Source: Episyrphus balteatus (lineage: Eukaryota; Arthropoda; Insecta; Diptera; Syrphidae). Taken from it: a stretch of DNA of 64,000 nt. The stretch's first letter is position 1; the number at the start of each line of letters is the position of its first letter. The notes under the pieces were generated by a model, which saw nothing but the letters and a program-made list of their open reading frames with translations, had not been told where the DNA came from and ran no database searches. A program made the translations under genes and the position numbers. This document shows, piece by piece, positions 59,701 through 64,000 of the stretch. The stretch lies in assembly GCF_945859705.1 (NCBI RefSeq), contig NC_079135.1, positions 37,993,679 to 38,057,678 on the forward strand. Direction: 5' to 3'.

Positions 59701-61386
59701 TTTCTGTTTTCAATTTTATTTCAACAAAATAAAAACAAATATCATTTACGTATGCAAAAGACAGTTTTTTTTTAAAGTTTTTACTTGACTGTTATCAATA
59801 ATATTTATTATCAGTTTTGTACTAAGTACATAACGATGGATTGTGTCAATTCATCACTTTCAGTCAGTCTTTTTTTTTTAAATAACAACTGGAAATGATA
59901 GCTTTGATGTTTTTAATAAAATTCATGATTATAAAATAACAAACCATTTCGAGTGGTTTCAAACTTAAATTACAGTTGTGGCAATGTGCTATCTTATTAA
60001 TAAAAAAAAATGCAGGAAGCTATCTATTTCATTTAATAACCGCAACACAAAGGCATATAGAAATCTTTATATGTGTACTTCAAAAATAGTACTTCTGAAC
60101 TAATTATATACCTAATTTCTATAGTTGTTTTTTTTTTTTTCAAGATTTAAAATGTATAATCAATTATTATTATCTGCCTCCATGACTCTGCGCCTACATT
60201 CGTTAATTGAATAATGACATCAAAGCTAAATAAACAGACAAATAAGCTCTCTATAAATAAATGATAAAAACAACATTGCTGCAGTTGGAAGTCAGGTATT
60301 TAATGCCCCAGCCCAGACTATAGTCTTCATTAGGTTGGTGGCAATCAAAATTACAATATTTACTTTACTAAAGCACTCGATATTTATACAGAAATAATTA
60401 AGCTTCTAAAAAAGAATTCGTTCGTTGACATTTGAGATTATTTGATTAAAGAGAGCTTAATTGCTTGAAAAGAATAATGTTGCTATATCCATAGTTCTAT
60501 GGGTACTGCATTTGTCTAGCAAAAAAAAAAAATTGCATGATACTGTAAAATTTTGAGCAAATTGCAACATTTCAATGAATGAATCAGAGTGTTAATTGCT
60601 TTTTAAACGCTGTAATTTTATCATGCAATTTTTTTAGAATTTTTTCATTCTTGACGATGAAAATCACTGCTAGATATGTATGTAATACACACAATTCAAT
60701 GTTGAACTTACTGCTCGTTGAAATTACCCTCGCCACATTTAACTATATTTTTGTGAATAATGAATTTAATTATAGTTTTCGAAACATCTACCACAAAACA
60801 AAATACTGTTACTACTTGCAACCACGATAGTGTATAATATAATGGATACCTATTTCCATAAAACTACATATATAAGTCTTTTAAGGTCGAAAAATATATT
60901 GGGTGTCAGTATGCGATAACTCTATTTCACAACCTAATTGCAATATATTACTGCAAACATTTCATTAGTATCTATAATCTTGAATAAGGATTTCATATAA
61001 TACTACGATATCAACAGTCTAATCCCCTAAATAAATTGGTATAGCTGTTGCTCGTAGTAGAACTTGATTTCACAAATTTTGAAAGCAGGTACTATTAACT
61101 ACAGCTACATCATTATTGTTTTCACTTAGTGAAATTGATAATTTCATCAAATATATACTTCTGAATCACCTAATAAATTGCGTAATTTTCGTTTAATAAC
61201 GTAAATAAACAAAACTGCAATTTCAAACGTTACGTGTATGTGTTGGAGCTATAAAACAAAATCATAATCATCTCAATTTCGGTTTGAACACTTGGAATTG
61301 AATTCTCGAAATTGCGCAATTTCGAGCAAGTTCAAAAACTACTATTAGCCAATATTTAACATAATCGCTTATTATATTAAATAAGT

Positions 61387-61425
61387 AAAATATTATAGCA
61401 AAATATTATAGTAAAATATTATAGC
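61387..61425. repeat. 13-bp tandem repeat, three units
   Basis: Three consecutive units AAAATATTATAGY (C, T, C at the last base). Confidence 0.9.
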
Positions 61426-62165
61426 AAAAGAAAGTTTTTAATATTTCGTTTTTACATGCTGAAATAAATCTTAACGAAACTTAAGGCATATTGTAATCTA
61501 ATTAAAGAAGGAACAAATGTGTTTCGTTCAGTTTTGATATTAGCATTAATTTGGTTACATCACGGTAAAGCCTTTATGTGAGTGCTGCATTATTTTGTGA
61601 GACACCGTTAGATACACGCATCATTCCTATTATCAAAGCGGATAAATTGTCAAAATGACGTGCAAAACTGAAAATCGCAAAAAAAAAGCTATTACCACTT
61701 GACAGAGACTGGTTGTTATTTTCTATTTGTCAAAGTCATAGTTTTCAAAAATCAAATCAACAAATTTTTTTTATGAAAATGTCCATAAAACAAAAGATAT
61801 AAAAATCTAACAACAAAGTGATTCAATTCACCTAGACTATTGACTACTGTCAAGGTTTCGTTAAGTGATTATGTACCTGCATTGCATTGTTTTTACATAA
61901 AAGAATTTACATAGAAAAGGGTTAAAAGAATAGAACAAAAAAACAAAAGAAAAAACAATAGTGTGGGCACTATAATAAGTTAAAAGCTGACGTAATTTTT
62001 TCCCTAAAATCAACACATGGCAGGCTTTATAATATTTTATCGAGGCCGTTTTTCAATAAAAAATATTTTCAATCATTTTCGAGACAAAATAACATTCCAT
62101 TTACAGTTCATAATATAAAATTAACAATTTTAAGGAAAATTTATTACTCTTTGTTGTTTATTTAA

Positions 62166-62685
62166 CCCTTTCGATACCAGCGTTACTCTCATGTAACATA
62201 TCTTTAAAAATTCGTAAAAAATATTTTATTAAATAATTTTTTAGGTTTCGATGGCTTAATTGAAACATAATAATGCCTAGTTACTGGATTAGTATAAAAA
62301 GTTAGCCAAATATAATACTTTTAATTTTTTTTTATCGAAAAAGCGACTGAAATTCACATTTTTTTTTATATATGGTCATAATTTTGAAAAAAAGATATAA
62401 AAAATGTTAATCCAGAAAGCCTTTTGTTTTTTGGCTTAAAAGAAGTAGCATACATTATTGTTCTATAAAACGTTATTTTCTCAGTTGTCCGACTTTTTTT
62501 TGGTGGCCATAGGCAATGTATGTTACTTACATGTAATATGAAAGTAACACATTAGTTTTGCTGTTTGTTATTTTGGAAAATAACTTTTTGCTATTCATAT
62601 TTTTTAGTTGTGGTGTTTTTGACACGATAATACTGAAAAAAAAAACATTTTTTAATATTGATTTTCATAGCTTGGGTTCGAAGGG
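62166..62685. mobile_element. piggyBac-like MITE flanked by TTAA, 520 bp
   Basis: TTAA lies at 62162-62165 and 62686-62689. The ends start CCCTTTCGA on the left and CCCTTCGAA on the right (complement). The TTAA target and CCC termini are the piggyBac signature. The interior carries TCATGTAACAT and TACATGTAATATGAAAGTAAC motifs but no transposase. A partial copy is at 48124-48420. Confidence 0.8.
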
Positions 62686-64000
62686 TTAAGGTATTTTTCA
62701 TTGACATAATTGTTCCTTATAAATAAATAATAAAAAAATAAATAAACTTTTAAACATTTAAATAAGTTCTTATATTATAAAACTAAACAGTCTAGATGAA
62801 CACCCCTAAAACATTGAAACTTCGTTCACAAAAGTTAATCAAACATACTTTTTGAGTATTTAGCTTTGTTCAATGAATAGCTCCATTTTCTAAAACTACC
62901 ATTTCTTACTAAAAAAAGTTCCGTTTGGATCTATTATTATACTTAAAGCATAAAAATATATTTTTATTTGATATCTTCAACTAAAGTAAAATAAATGAAT
63001 TAGTTTTGCTTTAAAATCGATTTAAGTCGTTTTAAGAATTACCTAATTTATCGATGATAGGCCTATAACTCTTCAAATTCATTGAAATTCACCCCTGGGC
63101 AATAAAAACATGGATTGTTGCCAATATATTTTGTACTATTTATTTCTAATTTTTTCCTCACACCTCTTTGTACTACATTGCAAGTTATTTGCCAAATAGC
63201 AATAAGTATTTTCCTTTTTTACAAATGTTCTGCGCAAGGTTTTTTTTTTATTTTATTCTTACTCGCGACCAAGCCTTCTTTTAATGGGCTAGAATACATT
63301 TCTGTTAGCATAACACAAACGGATGTCTATAACCTTTAATATAAATATAACAGTTTCTTTTGATATCAAATGATATACCTACTTTCATTGAAATGAAATC
63401 AATATCTCTATACTAACTGTTGTTTACTTGAAATATTGTTCTGGTAGGTTATGTGGTGAAGCATATCCGGCCGATTGTGTCGTTATCATTTGCTATGTGT
63501 TGCCTCTTATCTAACTGTGAAACTGACATAAGAAATGAATTAAAAGTCTACATTTATATTGAAAGTGAGTTGTTAATTATTATTTGTATCTGTTCTGAAT
63601 TGATGTACAAGCTAAATCAATAATAACAAAAAATAAGATACAAAACAAAAAAAACAAAAAGATATACGCACGAGAATGAAACACTCAACAACCTTCAATT
63701 GTATACATGTGTCTAAAGTTAAACAAACTTAAGTTATTTAATATTATTTAAGTACCGATAGATGTCTTGAAGACTATGTACGCCTCCGCTACGCAAATTT
63801 AGTATCTCTTAGATACACACTTTGACTTCCGTTCTCTCACAACCTGGTGAAAGTATTTTTACAAAACAAATAATGCCATCAACTTGCAAAGCAATAAATC
63901 TATATTTTTTCTATCTATGTACGTGAATTGACACAAATAATTTATGTTTACATAGTATCCTCTTGTATTAGTCACCAAAGAGTATACAATACCATGTATA

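Larger units (their letters stand above)
56049..64000. other. Long region without confident exons
   Basis: AT-rich sequence with a possible noncoding first exon near 56560-56764, a 13-bp tandem repeat (61387-61425), a piggyBac-like MITE (62166-62685) and a decayed MITE near 61040-61120. Open frames of 60-80 codons here have no family features. A short open stretch after an acceptor-like site near 63450 (CGEAYPADCVVIICYVLPLI, then stop) is not convincing. The rest looks like intron or intergenic sequence of a gene beyond the window. Confidence 0.4.

Noticed and set aside
63449..63520. Possible exon reading CGEAYPADCVVIICYVLPLI
   Set aside because: It follows an acceptor-like site but stops after about 22 codons, with no upstream partner and no known family.
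1..64000. CRISPR array, bacterial operon or viral gene cluster
   Set aside because: Introns, poly(A) signals, metazoan genes and eukaryotic transposons are present. No regularly spaced repeats with unique spacers or prokaryotic organisation were seen.
1..64000. Conserved microRNA genes
   Set aside because: I scanned by eye for well-known insect mature sequences (let-7, bantam, miR-1, miR-8, miR-9, miR-276 and others) and saw none. The short hairpins present look like MITEs.

Overview
This is an AT-rich window from an animal genome. It is most likely an insect and probably a higher fly (Brachycera). The reasons are short GT-AG introns beside very long transposon-filled ones, the sequence character of the genes, and dense small inverted-repeat elements (MITEs and foldbacks). 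No bacterial or viral organisation is visible. Coding sequence is only about 8 percent of the window, and most genes had to be assembled exon by exon.

Layout. (1) 1-18938, minus: a secreted-protein gene. Its signal-peptide exon is at 18848-18938 and a phase-compatible exon at 1-206 runs off the window edge. The 18.6 kb between them holds a 2.6 kb foldback element, several MITEs, a degenerate 170-bp tandem array and a duplicated intronic block. (2) 19580-19884, plus: two small overlapping open frames, divergent from gene 1 and tentative. (3) 23820-29351, minus: a four-exon gene for a 566-residue cysteine-rich protein whose N-terminus looks C2-like or MAP10-N-like. (4) 29576-35759, minus: first and last exons of a CCDC59/TAP26/Fyv7-type ribosome-biogenesis protein. 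The middle exon was not found in an intron full of transposon debris. (5) 37562-37740, minus: a very small candidate gene with a reading-frame conflict. (6) 39732-46778, plus: LRRC59, an ER tail-anchored leucine-rich-repeat protein with five exons. Its 6 kb first intron contains a Tc1-like foldback and an inverted-repeat element enclosing a tRNA-like block. (7) 49887-51806, minus: a complete GH29 alpha-L-fucosidase with eight exons, signal peptide and catalytic Asp and Glu, convergent with LRRC59. (8) 51807-64000: no confident coding exon. It holds a hAT element with a perfect 8-bp target duplication and a nested Harbinger-like MITE, a piggyBac-like MITE flanked by TTAA, and a possible noncoding first exon near 56.6-56.8 kb.

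The genes do not form a pathway. They are ordinary metazoan neighbours: an ER membrane protein, a lysosomal or secreted glycosidase, an rRNA-processing factor, a cysteine-rich protein of unknown role and a secreted precursor-like protein. The most informative content is the exon structures, which simple ORF calling misses, and the mobile-element architecture: foldbacks, nesting and a tRNA-like insert in a DNA element.
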